Of a stretch of DNA of 64,000 bases, positions 55,151-64,000 are shown in pieces. The position numbers and the translations under genes were made by a program. Origin of the DNA: Muscardinus avellanarius (taxonomy: Eukaryota > Chordata > Mammalia > Rodentia > Gliridae); assembly GCA_963383645.1 (NCBI GenBank), contig OY726565.1, positions 41,381,944 through 41,445,943 on the forward strand, given 5' to 3'. The first letter of the stretch is position 1, and each line of letters starts with the position of its first letter. Under the pieces are notes generated by a model. It saw only the letters and a list, made by a program, of their open reading frames with translations. It was not told the DNA's origin and did not search any database.

Positions 55151-55597
55151 GAGTATTTTAAGCTGTTTACCAAGATCATCAGCTTGGTGTTCTAGGGAGC
55201 TCACTCTGGCTACGATGTGGAGCAGAAGAGAAAGAGTCTGGCACTGACATTTGCCTCAATAAGATCCTGAACCAAGCAATAACAGTAGATACAGAAAAGG
55301 AAAGCTGATGTCAGATGTGTTCAGGCTGTGGGAGAGGGAAACAGAAACATGTAGAGATAGATGGATGTGAGTGAGGGAAAATGTGAAATGCAGGGTAACA
55401 CCCAGGTTCCAAGCCTCAGTGGAGGGTGTTTTCTTTCAACAGGACTGAGAACACAGGAGAGTGAACAAGAACATATTTCTGGATCTCAAAAAAGCTAAAA
55501 GAACTACCCCAAGTGATTCCAAACCTGCGTTTCTACTACATAAACCACTGCTTTTTTTCTCCTGGGTCCCCTATTCCCCTTTCTCCTGTAGTAGTCC
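55151..55597. other. Unassigned DNA
   Basis: No recognised feature. Confidence 0.5.
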
Positions 55598-55610
55598 CCC
55601 ATCCCATTTC

Positions 55611-55827
55611 TTTTTTTTTTTTTTTCCCACACTGGGGATGGAACCCAGGGGCCTTATACCTCGAAGCTAAACCCCCAGCCCTATTTTTTATTCTATATTT
55701 TTAAACAGGGTCTCATTAAGTTACAAAGGGCCTCACTAAGTAGCTGAGGCTGTCTATGAACCGCGATCCTCCTGTTTTAGCCTCCCAAATGCTAGGATTA
55801 CAAGCATGCACCATCACGCCCGACTCT
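55611..55827 (-). mobile_element. B1-dID SINE
   Basis: Antisense, flanked by the perfect 13 bp duplication cccatcccatttc (55598-55610 and 55828-55840). Confidence 0.88.
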
Positions 55828-55956
55828 CCCATCCCATTTCAAATGGTAATGGTAGTCACTGAAACAGGAACAAGAACTATTCCATACTTACTGAACTGTT
55901 CACCCATGAATCATTTGCTTTTCCCTTCAATTTTGTCTTTTTTCAGCAGCATAGTT

Positions 55957-55959
<3 letters not shown>

Positions 55960-55987
<28 letters not shown>
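55960..55987. repeat. Poly(A) tract
   Basis: About 27 A. No SINE body or mRNA recognised immediately upstream. Confidence 0.85.
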
Positions 55988-56689
55988 GGAGATGATGATG
56001 AATCAGCTAAAACTTTGGTTTACCTTTTAGACTATAAATCAGAATTCAGGGCAAGTGAATGGAGATAAAAGAAGTAGAGGTAGAGGGGCTAGTCATGATC
56101 TGGGTAGTTCAGAAGGACAGATCCAGTTCACAAAATTTAGAGTCAGATTCTAATATTTTATGAAAGAATCTTCTAACACTATCTGAAACACAATTAGACT
56201 GCCTATGAGGTGTGCACCGTTGAGAAATGATTAGGCCGTGTCTTTAGGAGCAGGTGATGGGGGAGTTCTTTAAGAAATGGACTCTGAGGTAGGGTCTGGG
56301 GTTCAGGCCATTTATTAGCAAATGCCCTTGGCAACCACTCCAGAGGAAGGAAAGGAAGCAAGATTGGGCGGAAGGAGAAACTAAGCTATAAAGTGAGCCT
56401 GACAGTCTCAGTTGATCTCATGGAGACCTCTGAGCTAAAATGATTCATCAGAGTTGTTGAAACCTGAACCAAAATATAACTGACCCCTTCCTTTATCAGT
56501 CATTAGATATAGTCTGCCTCAGAAAGAGTCTTATCCAGGATAAGGCTGATCTCTGTGGCTGAGGACATCCCAGAAGGGACTGAGAGCCGAAGATTATTCT
56601 AACAGTTATCCCAGCAGCTTGGGCTATAGGTCTTTCCTTGAAGGAGGGATGTGGCTTTCTCTCTCTGTGTCCATGCTCACACATGTTAA
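55988..56689. other. Unassigned DNA
   Basis: No recognised gene or repeat. Confidence 0.5.
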
Positions 56690-56725
56690 TCATGTGCTCT
56701 ACCACAGAGCTATATCCCCAGCCTT
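56690..56725 (-). mobile_element. ID SINE fragment
   Basis: catgtgctctaccacagagctatatccccagc is the reverse of the ID 5' end. Confidence 0.55.
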
Positions 56726-57300
56726 CATGGTATTAACTCCATATACTTCAACCATGGAGGATTAAACTTGATAGTTTTCCAGGCTACATCCAACTCTGAG
56801 ATCTGCACATTCTTATCTTTATACCCAAGTTTCTAAGCCACTGAAGAACTGGCAAATGATTGTAAAAAATGCACCATTTCACCTTTAGTCTGTCCTCCCT
56901 GCCATTTCAACCAGTAAATATATCTATCACTTGAACCACTCAGTTGATGGGAGGAAGGAATCTCTATAAACTTAACCTGCCCTCTCAATGAAGAACTTCT
57001 CTTTGGAAGGTAGAGAGTGAGTATACTGGTATAATGCCAGCTTTCTTCAGTAGGAACTTTATATGATCATAAAGGGACTGTGTGTGTTTGTATGTGTGTG
57101 TATGTGTGTGTTACAGTGATACTTATATTTAATATTTGAAATAGACTTTATTATAACTACTCTTTTATAACTATACCTGTGTGACAACTGAAATATAACA
57201 GACAAAAAATGCTCATGAAAATCTTCCCTATCTCTGCCTATCTGACTCTAATAGAGTGTCCTGCACAGAGATGTTATGCTGCATCTTTTTGAAAAGGGAT
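56726..57300. other. Unassigned DNA
   Basis: Contains a short GT-rich run near 57081-57112. No gene or repeat family recognised. Confidence 0.5.
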
Positions 57301-57560
57301 GACTGATACCTGTCAGCATAAAGACATGTCTCCAGAGCGGCACTGTTGGGAGGAGGTGTAATCTATAGGAGGCGGGGCCTAATAAGAGGTCCTTAGGTCA
57401 CTGGGGGCATGCCCTTGAGGGAGACTGTGGAACACTGGCCTATTTTTCTTTTGCTTCCTGGCTCATGAGATGAACATTTGTCCTCTCACAGCAGAGTGCT
57501 GGAGAAAACTCTTCTCTCACATTAGAGGTGCATCCCCTTGGCTGGAGATGATGCCTCTGA
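57301..57560 (+). mobile_element. MaLR-type LTR fragment
   Basis: gcactgttgggaggaggtg, ggaggcggggcctaataagagg and ggtcactgggggcatgcccttg are the sense counterparts of the MaLR landmarks seen reversed at 20762-21450. The 3' end is unclear. Confidence 0.6.
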
Positions 57561-57756
57561 TCGCATGATTCATTCTGTCTTTGCTCATCGTGCTGGTGCT
57601 GCTGGTCCTGGCTTCTCACCAATTGTATTTAGTGAATTCCTACCAAGAGTCACTCCACAAAGTTTTTATGGCCTAAAAAGGGCAGAATTACACTTCCTTT
57701 TTGGGCACCCATCCCAGCTGCAATCACTTTCACTTTGGCAACCTTTCAGAAACAGT

Positions 57757-57850
57757 TTTGAGCTGGGAATGTAGCTTAATGGTAGAGTGCTTAAATAGCA
57801 CATACAAGACCCTGAGTTCAATCCCCAACACTACAAAAAAAAAAGAAAAA
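57757..57850 (+). mobile_element. ID SINE
   Basis: gagctgggaatgtagcttaatggtagagtgctt ... gaccctgagttcaatccccaac and an A-tail. Full ID unit, not a tRNA gene. Confidence 0.75.
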
Positions 57851-58034
57851 TAAAGATAGTCTTGATGTCTGCAGAAGCATCATTATAAAAGAAACAGAAA
57901 TTTTCAAGAAAATATTATTGGCGATGTGACCTTCACTGTGTTGTTTCTATAATGTTCTTGGTCCAACACTCCAGTTTTATTCTCTTGATTGTAATTTGAT
58001 GCTCCCCTTCATTTTGTGCTTATCATGGTCCAAA

Positions 58035-58130
58035 ATAAGTTCTTTGACTGCTTTGTGACTCAGTTATCCAAATTCTAAGGTGAGAATAACAACTCCCGCC
58101 TTACAGATCCATGGGAGTAAAGGAAGGGTG
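58035..58130 (+). mobile_element. MIR SINE fragment (possible)
   Basis: ctttgtgactcagttatcc, taaggtgagaataacaac and gccttacagatc resemble the central and 3' parts of MIR. Confidence 0.4.
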
Positions 58131-58169
58131 ATAACTGCAGAAACTAAAGAAGTGTAGGTATGAGGTGGC

Positions 58170-58580
58170 ATCACCTGGAGCTCTGCATGCAAGTGCTGGA
58201 GACAATGGCCAGGAAAAAATTAAGGGGGAAGAAGTCTAGGAATGTATTTCACATAGCCAGTCAAAAAACTTTAAGGCTAAAAACACAGCAAAACCAGTTA
58301 CTACTAATCTTAACGAGATAAACATAGTGAGTGATGAGAAAGTTAACAGAGTGGATATAGCTTTTGTGAACATATAGAAGGAGCTTGCAAACTTCTCTAA
58401 AGGACTTTTTCTGGAACCTCTTCAGAAGAGCTGATTCCTCAGCAGCAGCCTGAAAATGAATCAGTTAATGTTGATGAAGCTACAAGATTAATGGCTCAAT
58501 TGTAATATAATAGTGGTGCATCAAATTCCCCCAAAAGATCAATAAGTTAAGTGTTTTATACAACTTTTAAAAAAAGAAAC
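58170..58580 (+). pseudogene. RBIS: RBIS (C8orf59) processed pseudogene
   Basis: Intronless copy of the mRNA for a small (100 residue) ribosome-biogenesis factor. The coding relic is 58205-58505, starting MARKKLRGKKSRNVFHIASQ. It then slips frame in an A-run (caaaaaactttaagg, about 58260) and continues as AKPVTTNLNEINIV and DEKVNRVD. A stop follows (TAG at 58375-58377), with KELANFSKG after it, and in another frame it ends ELIPQQQPENESVNVDEATR...MAQL and TAA. The matches run in order across the whole protein. 3'UTR-like sequence continues to about 58580 (ending in an A-rich tacaacttttaaaaaaag). Non-functional: at least two frameshifts and one nonsense change. Confidence 0.78.
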
Positions 58581-59342
58581 ATAGGTATTATTACCTTATG
58601 AACTGTAGAAATAATGCTGGCCTACATTCAGGTGAAGGGTGTGGTGCCTGTCCTGTAGAACATAAAGGGAGATGAGTCCAGGCTGAGTTCCACTACCCTG
58701 AGCCCTGTTGACAAGAATGTGTTGTCTCTTAATTCCTAAATTTTGCCTTAGTTCAAGTGTGGCCTCAAGCCCTAGAGTATGCCCTTGTTGCTACTGTCTT
58801 CAACCACAGAATCTCTAACTCTGAATCCACTGATGAAACCTTCCTTTATAATGCAGGAGAAGAGACTGGCCCCAGCCTGTGACTATAGAGATTCATCTGC
58901 AGTGGCTCTGCCTGGAGCAGGTCACATGGTTTCTGCATGCTCTATGATGATATCTTCCAAGCCTTAGTGTGCAGAAGAATGGAAAGTTTATTGAACCTCT
59001 AAATTCCTGGCCCTGACCTGCAAAGCTTCTAATAAGGAGGGTAAAACAAGGTTAAGAACTTGCATTTGTAACAAGTTCACATGTGATGTTGATGCTGCTG
59101 GCCTGTATACTGCACATTACTTAGCACAGAGCTACAGGGTTTTGCACAGTGTGATGTGCAAAAATAACTGTGTTTATTACAACTAAAGAAATTAAAAACA
59201 TATATGTAATGATACTCTTAAAAACCTAGTCCTGATTACAGGCATGAAATCGTTAAGGAAGAAAACATATTAAAGAAGAAGCACTAATGCTGCAAATATT
59301 TTATTAACAGAGAATACTTCATGGGGAAGTTAGACTGTACTT
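58581..59342. other. Unassigned DNA
   Basis: No recognised feature. Confidence 0.5.
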
Positions 59343-59355
59343 AGAAATCAGCATG

Positions 59356-59561
59356 GCCGGGCGTGGTGGCGCACACTTGTAATCCCCATGCTTGGGAGGT
59401 GGAGACAGGAGGATTGCGCAAGTTCGAAGCCAGCCGCGCTGGCTTAGGAGACCTGTTTCCAGATAAAAATATAAAAAGTAGGTCTGGGAGTGTAGCCCGG
59501 AAGTAGAAGGGTTTTCAGGAACCCTAGTACCACCAAAAAAAAAAGAAAGAAAGAAATCAGC
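59356..59561 (+). mobile_element. B1-dID SINE, young-type
   Basis: Sense SINE flanked by the perfect 13 bp duplication agaaatcagcatg (59343-59355 and 59562-59574). CpG-rich (gccgggcgtggtggcgcac, gccagccgcgctggctt), ending aggaaccctagtaccacc and an A-rich tail. Confidence 0.92.
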
Positions 59562-59689
59562 ATGAATATTTATGAGCCAACTGCTATCTCAAAATTTACC
59601 AAAAGTTTATAAAATTCAACATTTATTCACATTTTTTAAAAAGTTTAGTAAACCAGAAATAGAAAAGAGCAGTTTTTCATAATAAGGTT

Positions 59690-59910
59690 ACTTTCTGTGG
59701 GCAGGGGATACTAGAAACTGAACCTATGAGATATTAGGGCATTCCATCTACAAGTTACACCCCCAGACTTTTGAGGGTTTTTTTTGTACTGAAACAGCAT
59801 CTCACTAAGTTACTGAGAGTCTATGTTTCTGAGGCTGTTCTTGAACCTCTGATCCTCCTGTCTTAGTATCCCAAGTACTGAAATTACAAGCTATTGCCAG
59901 CCAGGACACC
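59690..59910 (-). mobile_element. Old B1-dID SINE
   Basis: Antisense, diverged: ggggatactagaaactgaacc ... tctcactaagttactgagag ... tcctcctgtcttagtatccc. Confidence 0.7.
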
Positions 59911-60570
59911 ATTTCTTATACAATAAGCAACATCATGTTAGTAGTAAAATATCAAATGGATAGCAGAAAAATGCTTGCTGTTCCTATCATTATTTGACAT
60001 TCATTTGAGTGTTATAACCAATGTAATAAAAAGGGGAAATGGAGGGGAGAGAAAATGTTACAAATATAGATCAGGAAGAAGCTGTATTGTTATTATTTAC
60101 AAATGATATGCTTGCTAGAAAAACTCAAGTGAATAAATTTAAATGCCATTAGAGAGAGAGAAGTCATTAAGTTTGTACAATGCTGGGCAGAATCATTGCC
60201 TGAAAAGGGAAAGAGTTGCTGTCAGGGTCCAAGAAGAATGGGAGATGCAAGCCCACCTCATCTGAGGAATATGGGGAAGAGGAAAGGATTTGCGTCCCAA
60301 AATGTATCCTCCTGAATTCAGTAATATCTGTCCCTTCATGATTTCTGAAAACATGCTGTTTATTGTAATTAATTGTCTCCTGTATTATTATAGATGAACA
60401 AGAACGATATACTGACGTAGCTTCCATCTTAAAGTTTATTACATGGTGCGGATTCTATTGTTGAACTTTCACGTACTGAAGAAAATTTTTGTCACCTGAC
60501 AAAATTTAATGTGGAGCTAATCCATGTTATCCTACCATACAGTTCAGAATAATTTAGGAAGACATTAAGG
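59911..60570. other. Unassigned DNA
   Basis: No recognised feature. Confidence 0.5.
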
Positions 60571-60760
60571 GAGCTGGGCACAGTGGGACACACCTATGAT
60601 CCCAGCTACTCAGGAGACTGAGGCAGGATAATCACAAGTTCAAGGTCAGCCTGAACAACTTAGCAAGACCTTGTCTCAAAATAAAATTTATAAAAGAGCC
60701 AGGAATGTAGCTCAGAGCATTAGACCCTGGGTTTAAGCCTCAGTTCCGAAAAAGGAGGAG
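60571..60760 (+). mobile_element. B1-dID SINE, old
   Basis: Sense: agctgggcacagtgggacac ... gaggcaggataatcacaag ... gagccaggaatgtagctcag, with purine-rich tail. Confidence 0.78.
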
Positions 60761-60855
60761 AAGGGAGGAGGAAGAAAAAAGCAGAGTTTCTTTTATGCTT
60801 TCATTAAAACAATATTGTTTTGGTGATAGTGCTGTATGGATTTTTGGATGGTGGG

Positions 60856-61045
60856 GAGAATGGTACTAGTGATTAAACCCAGGGGTATTCTATCTCCAAG
60901 TTAGACTCCAAGACCTTTTTATTTTTTTATTTTATTTTGAAATAGGATCTTGCTAAGTTGCCAAGGCTGACCTTGAAACTATGGTCCTCCTGTCTCAGCC
61001 TCCCAAGTACTGGGATTATATGCATGCCCCACCATGTCCAGCTTA
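60856..61045 (-). mobile_element. B1-dID SINE, old
   Basis: Antisense: gtgattaaacccaggggtat ... gatcttgctaagttgccaagg ... ccccaccatgtccagct. Forms an inverted pair with the SINE at 60571. Confidence 0.78.
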
Positions 61046-61970
61046 TTAGAACTATTTTAACTTTTTGATTATTCTGTCCTTTAGAATTCTGTCCTTTAGA
61101 GCCTCATTCAATTCCTTACACAAATATTCTAAAACATCAGGTACTAAACATGTCAATTAGTCATTCCCATATAAGTAATTTCTAAGAGATATTTATATAA
61201 ATTCTTTTATTTCATAGATTTTAAATGGATAAAGTGATTTTTCTCTTCTCTCTTTCTGCAACACAGCCCTGTTTCTAAGATCTTACTGTATGCACAAGGC
61301 ATTTGATGATCAAAATATACTGACCCCAGATTTTGGTGACATACATATAAGTGAAGCATCTTACCAAAAAGGAAAAAAATTATTTTAGAAGAAACAAATT
61401 ATTCAGAGTTCACAGACTTGGTTAGTTTCCATATTGGTGGCAGAATCAATGCACCTATGATCCAGATGGAGCAATTTTCTCCAGCACAGCCATAGCAATT
61501 TATACCTTTACACTAAAAAGGGGTCCAACCAGGTCTCACTGACTTCAAATAATATCTCACTTTAAATCAAGTGTCCCAAGTGCCTCTTTCTCAGACATAT
61601 ATAACATCATCATGCATGCCATTAATAATTGATGATTACATATTGTAGTGATTATGATTGCTCTGCATTGCTGCTATATTAAAATATATAGTTCCATTTT
61701 CCCTACTTAATAAAAAGAGCTCCTCAGTGTGCAGAGGCATAAACAGCGACCACCAAAGTGGCTCTGGATCAATGCCCCATTTTTCCCAGCTGTGTGAGCT
61801 GCATGGTTAATTATCATTATCAAGGTGATGATAATACCTGCCTTCCTACTTTAGCCTCCTTTTAGGGAAGTTCTTCAAATCAAAATAGGCTATTGGACTT
61901 CATTATTGTTTATGTTAATTCAAACTGCATCTGTGTCTCCGTCCTTGGGGGTTGGGGGCCAACATAGCAC
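61046..61970. other. Unassigned DNA
   Basis: No recognised gene or repeat. Confidence 0.5.
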
Positions 61971-62150
61971 TGGGTTCAAGCCCAAGCTTTGGAATAGAGC
62001 AAGCTAAGTTCTAATCTCAGCTCTACTACTTGTGAACTTTTTGCTTTGGAAGAAAATCTCTTCACCTTTCTAAACCTAAATTTCTTTATTTGTTTGACAG
62101 GGCTGGCATAAAACTATTACCTCATGGGCTGTTATAATAATTAAATGTAC
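61971..62150 (+). mobile_element. MIR SINE
   Basis: Clear MIR order: actgggttcaagcccaagc, ctcagctctactacttgtg, tctcttcacctttctaaacc, ggctggcataaaactatta, cctcatgggctgttataata. Confidence 0.7.
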
Positions 62151-62440
62151 TATCAGTTATCTATTGCTACATACTAAATTATTCCAAAACCTAACAGCTT
62201 AAAACAACAAATGTTTGTTACCTAATGATAACAAAACTGAATCTGGGAATCTGAGCACGGCTTGGCTGGGTCCTCTGACTCTGATATCTCATAGCTATAA
62301 TCAAAGTGTCCACCAGGACTGAAATCATCTCAGATCACCTGAAGGAAGACAAACTTCTAACCTCAGTAATGTGGTTGTTGATAAACTGTTGTCCTGGCTT
62401 AGAAACGTAAGTTCCCTGCCAAATGGCCCTCCTTATATGG
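62151..62440 (+). mobile_element. Ancient LTR-type repeat (family uncertain)
   Basis: gttatctattgctacatac, ttccaaaacctaacagctta, aaacaacaaatgtttgttacc, tgagcacggcttggctgggtcctctgactc and gtggttgttgataaactg match a familiar placental repeat, probably an old ERVL-class LTR. Family name not assigned. Confidence 0.45.
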
Positions 62441-62464
62441 CTGCAAAAAAAAAACATAGTTTTC

Positions 62465-62850
62465 ATCCAAGCGTGATAGTACTTGGGAGGCTGAAACAGA
62501 ACGATTGCAGGTTCAAAACTAGCTTCATCAATTTAGCAAGACTCAGTAACCTAGTGAGACCCTATTTCAAAACAGAAAATTAAAAATGGAGCCAGGTGTA
62601 GTGGTACACGCTTGTAATCTCAGCATTTGAGAGGCTGAGACAGGAGGATCGTGTTTTGTGGACAGCCTCAGCCACTTAGTGAGGCCCTTTGCAAATCAGT
62701 GAGACCCTGTTTCAAAATAAAGCATAAAAAATAGAGCTGGGATGTAGCTCGGAGGTAGCATCCCCCTGGGTTCCATCTCCAGTACCACCAAAAAAAGAAA
62801 AAAAAAATGGGCTGGGAACATAACTTGGAGGTAGAATCCTCTGGATTATA
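62465..62850 (+). mobile_element. B1-dID SINE interrupted by another B1-dID SINE
   Basis: Outer SINE: 62465-62585 (aagcgtgatagtacttggg ... ctatttcaaaacag) and 62808-62850 (gggctgggaacataacttgg). Inner SINE: about 62590-62800, complete and in the same direction (gagccaggtgtagtggtaca ... gagctgggatgtagctcgg). Duplication about aaaaatgg. Confidence 0.75.
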
Positions 62851-62859
62851 TGAAAAAAG

Positions 62860-63105
62860 AAAGGAAGAGAGGGAGAGGAGAGGAGGAGGAGGAGTGAAGG
62901 AAAGGAAAGAGGATGGGGAGGAGAGGAAGAGAACAAAGAAGGGAAGTAGGGAGGAAGGGAAGGGAAGGGAAGGGAAGGGAAGGGAAGGGAAGGGAAGGGA
63001 AGGGAAGGGAAGGGAAGGGAAGGGAAGGGAAGGGAAGGATAGGGAAGGGAAGGGAAGGGAAGGGAAGGGAAGGGAAGGGAAGGGAAGGGAAGGGAAGGGA
63101 AGGGA
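62860..63105. repeat. (GGGAA)n purine tract
   Basis: Polypurine tract grading into a nearly pure GGGAA pentamer repeat (about 62950-63105, about 30 units). It starts at the SINE tail. Long open frames on both strands here are artefacts of the 5 bp unit. Confidence 0.92.
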
Positions 63106-63149
63106 CCACCTACAGAATGGCACACAGGTTAGAGTGAGACTTCATCAGT

Positions 63150-63715
63150 GAAGCCTCCAAGCAGCAGCTGCAGGAAGGTGCAAGAGGTTCCAGAGCCTCT
63201 GTCAGGCCACGCTGTCAAGATCACAAATCCCAGCCCCCGTACATGGGGGACTGCTTCACAGCCTCCACCTCAGATGACATCTCTGCTTCACAAGTTTCAG
63301 TCTGACCAGGTGAGCTTTGGTGAGGGAACAGAGCCTCCCATCAGGAACAAGATCCAGTACCAGTCTGTCATTCCACACCTAGTCAGACTCAGCTAGCAAC
63401 TCAGCTGACTGAAGAGGAACAAACTAGGATGGCTCAAAGAATAAGCCTTCTAGAGCATCTGCCTAAAGAAGAATATGATTCTGGGAGAGAAGGATAAGAG
63501 AAAAAGATCCGGGAGTATACAATTTGTATGATGGATTCCGTTTATGGGGACGCACCTCATTTCTGCTGCGCCTGCATACCTGTCACCTGGACAGTATAGA
63601 TGATGGGTTGATGAGTTCCTCAGTGCCTCTGCGTGGATCCAGCCGTGGTACAGCACTGCTTGCATCCTAGGAGACTGCATGAGCCAGTCTCCTGTCTGGC
63701 TTCAAGCAAACCATC
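63150..63715 (+). pseudogene. RNF11: RNF11 processed pseudogene
   Basis: Intronless relic of the mRNA for the RING-H2 ubiquitin-ligase adaptor RNF11 (154 residues in human). The coding relic is 63243-63682. It opens MGDCFTASTSDDIS, loses one base (ATCTCTGCTTCAC), then continues SLLHKFQSD, SFGEGTEP, and after damage in the PY-motif region LATQLTEEEQ-like and RI-LLEHLPKEEYD-like stretches. The RING is broken: the first Cys is Tyr (EYTICMMDSVYGD), a further shift follows, and the WLM becomes GLM. It ends near the parental stop (TGA 63680-63682). Flanking gaagcctccaagcagcagctg and agccagtctcctgtctggct look like parental UTR. Non-functional. Confidence 0.85.
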
Positions 63716-64000
63716 ATTTTTTATGGTTTTGATCTTTTGTCACTGAGCCCAAACTGCCAGGGATTACAAATTAAGATCATGCATAAAAGTTTCCTAAGAA
63801 TTTCTAAATGCCTGCAAATGTTGAGAAAAGTTATGAGATATTTTAGAAACTTTTTGGGGAGAGAGGTAGGGTGTAAAGCTCTGACCCAATGTTTCAAATA
63901 TAATTTTATTTAGATCTTGTTTCTGAAGAGTCAAGTTAGTATGCACGAAGTTCTTACAACAGTTCCTGGCTATCATAAGTGCTAGGTAAGTGTGCCTCTG
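63716..64000 (+). other. Possible RNF11 3'UTR continuation
   Basis: AT-rich sequence in the position of the parental long 3' UTR. I cannot verify the match from memory, and the retrocopy's A-tail is not seen before the window ends. Confidence 0.35.

Noticed and set aside
57538..57774. 78-codon open frame starting MAGDDASD
   Set aside because: It starts at the edge of a MaLR LTR fragment and runs into an ID SINE. No protein similarity recognised and no gene context.
57757..57850. tRNA-like sequence
   Set aside because: It is an ID SINE with an A-tail. The T arm and anticodon arm do not fold as a working tRNA. The same holds for 51950 and 54472.
62668..63151. Overlapping open frames of 74-151 codons on both strands
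   Set aside because: All are translations of the GGGAA pentamer repeat, which has no stops in any frame.

Overview
This is vertebrate nuclear DNA, almost certainly from a rodent of the squirrel-related clade (Sciuromorpha). The clue is the dominant SINE, a B1 (7SL-derived) unit joined to a diverged ID unit, seen in dozens of copies on both strands. It is accompanied by several generations of L1, MaLR LTRs, class II (IAP-like) LTRs, and old MIR, L2 and DNA-transposon debris. The species cannot be named from the sequence alone. There is no bacterial-style gene organisation, and I see no multi-exon protein-coding gene that I can identify.

Layout. 1-8540: one old, decayed L1 on the + strand (5' UTR, ORF1 relic, ORF2 relic) split by nested insertions. 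These are a SINE that itself contains a young ORF1-only L1-derived element (2876-5658), two or three further SINEs, and an IAP-like LTR with leader (6726-7426). 8541-9358: an unassigned, possibly 5'UTR-like segment. 9559-13950: two more + strand L1 pieces. 14-31 kb: intergenic DNA with many SINEs, two sense and one antisense MaLR LTRs, microsatellites and old L1 scraps. 31248-37580: a composite of a truncated copy of the ORF1-only element (31248-33109), an antisense L1 ORF2 (33110-37580), and a complete ORF1-only element inserted inside that L1 (34689-37426). 38620-39157: a solo class II LTR. 40295-41243: an intronless, full-length PSMA3 retrocopy. 47.4-48.66 kb: a CpG-rich island with a hexanucleotide repeat and a good splice donor, the best candidate for a gene 5' end. 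58170-58580 and 63150-63700+: processed pseudogenes of RBIS and RNF11.

The most interesting object is the ORF1-only family. Two complete copies, each with a perfect 14-15 bp target-site duplication, share one architecture: L1-type 5' UTR with a YY1-like start, ORF1 of 309 or 320 codons, no ORF2, a roughly 680 bp inverted piece of an older L1 ORF2, an L1-type 3' end and an A-rich tail. The shared internal junctions mean the chimera itself was copied. It is a HAL1-like non-autonomous retrotransposon that presumably used L1 ORF2 protein in trans.

Gene content is therefore mainly the products of L1 machinery: autonomous L1 relics, their ORF1-only dependants, SINEs, and three retrocopied host mRNAs. 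The CpG island at 47.4-48.7 kb is the only region that looks like a native gene start.
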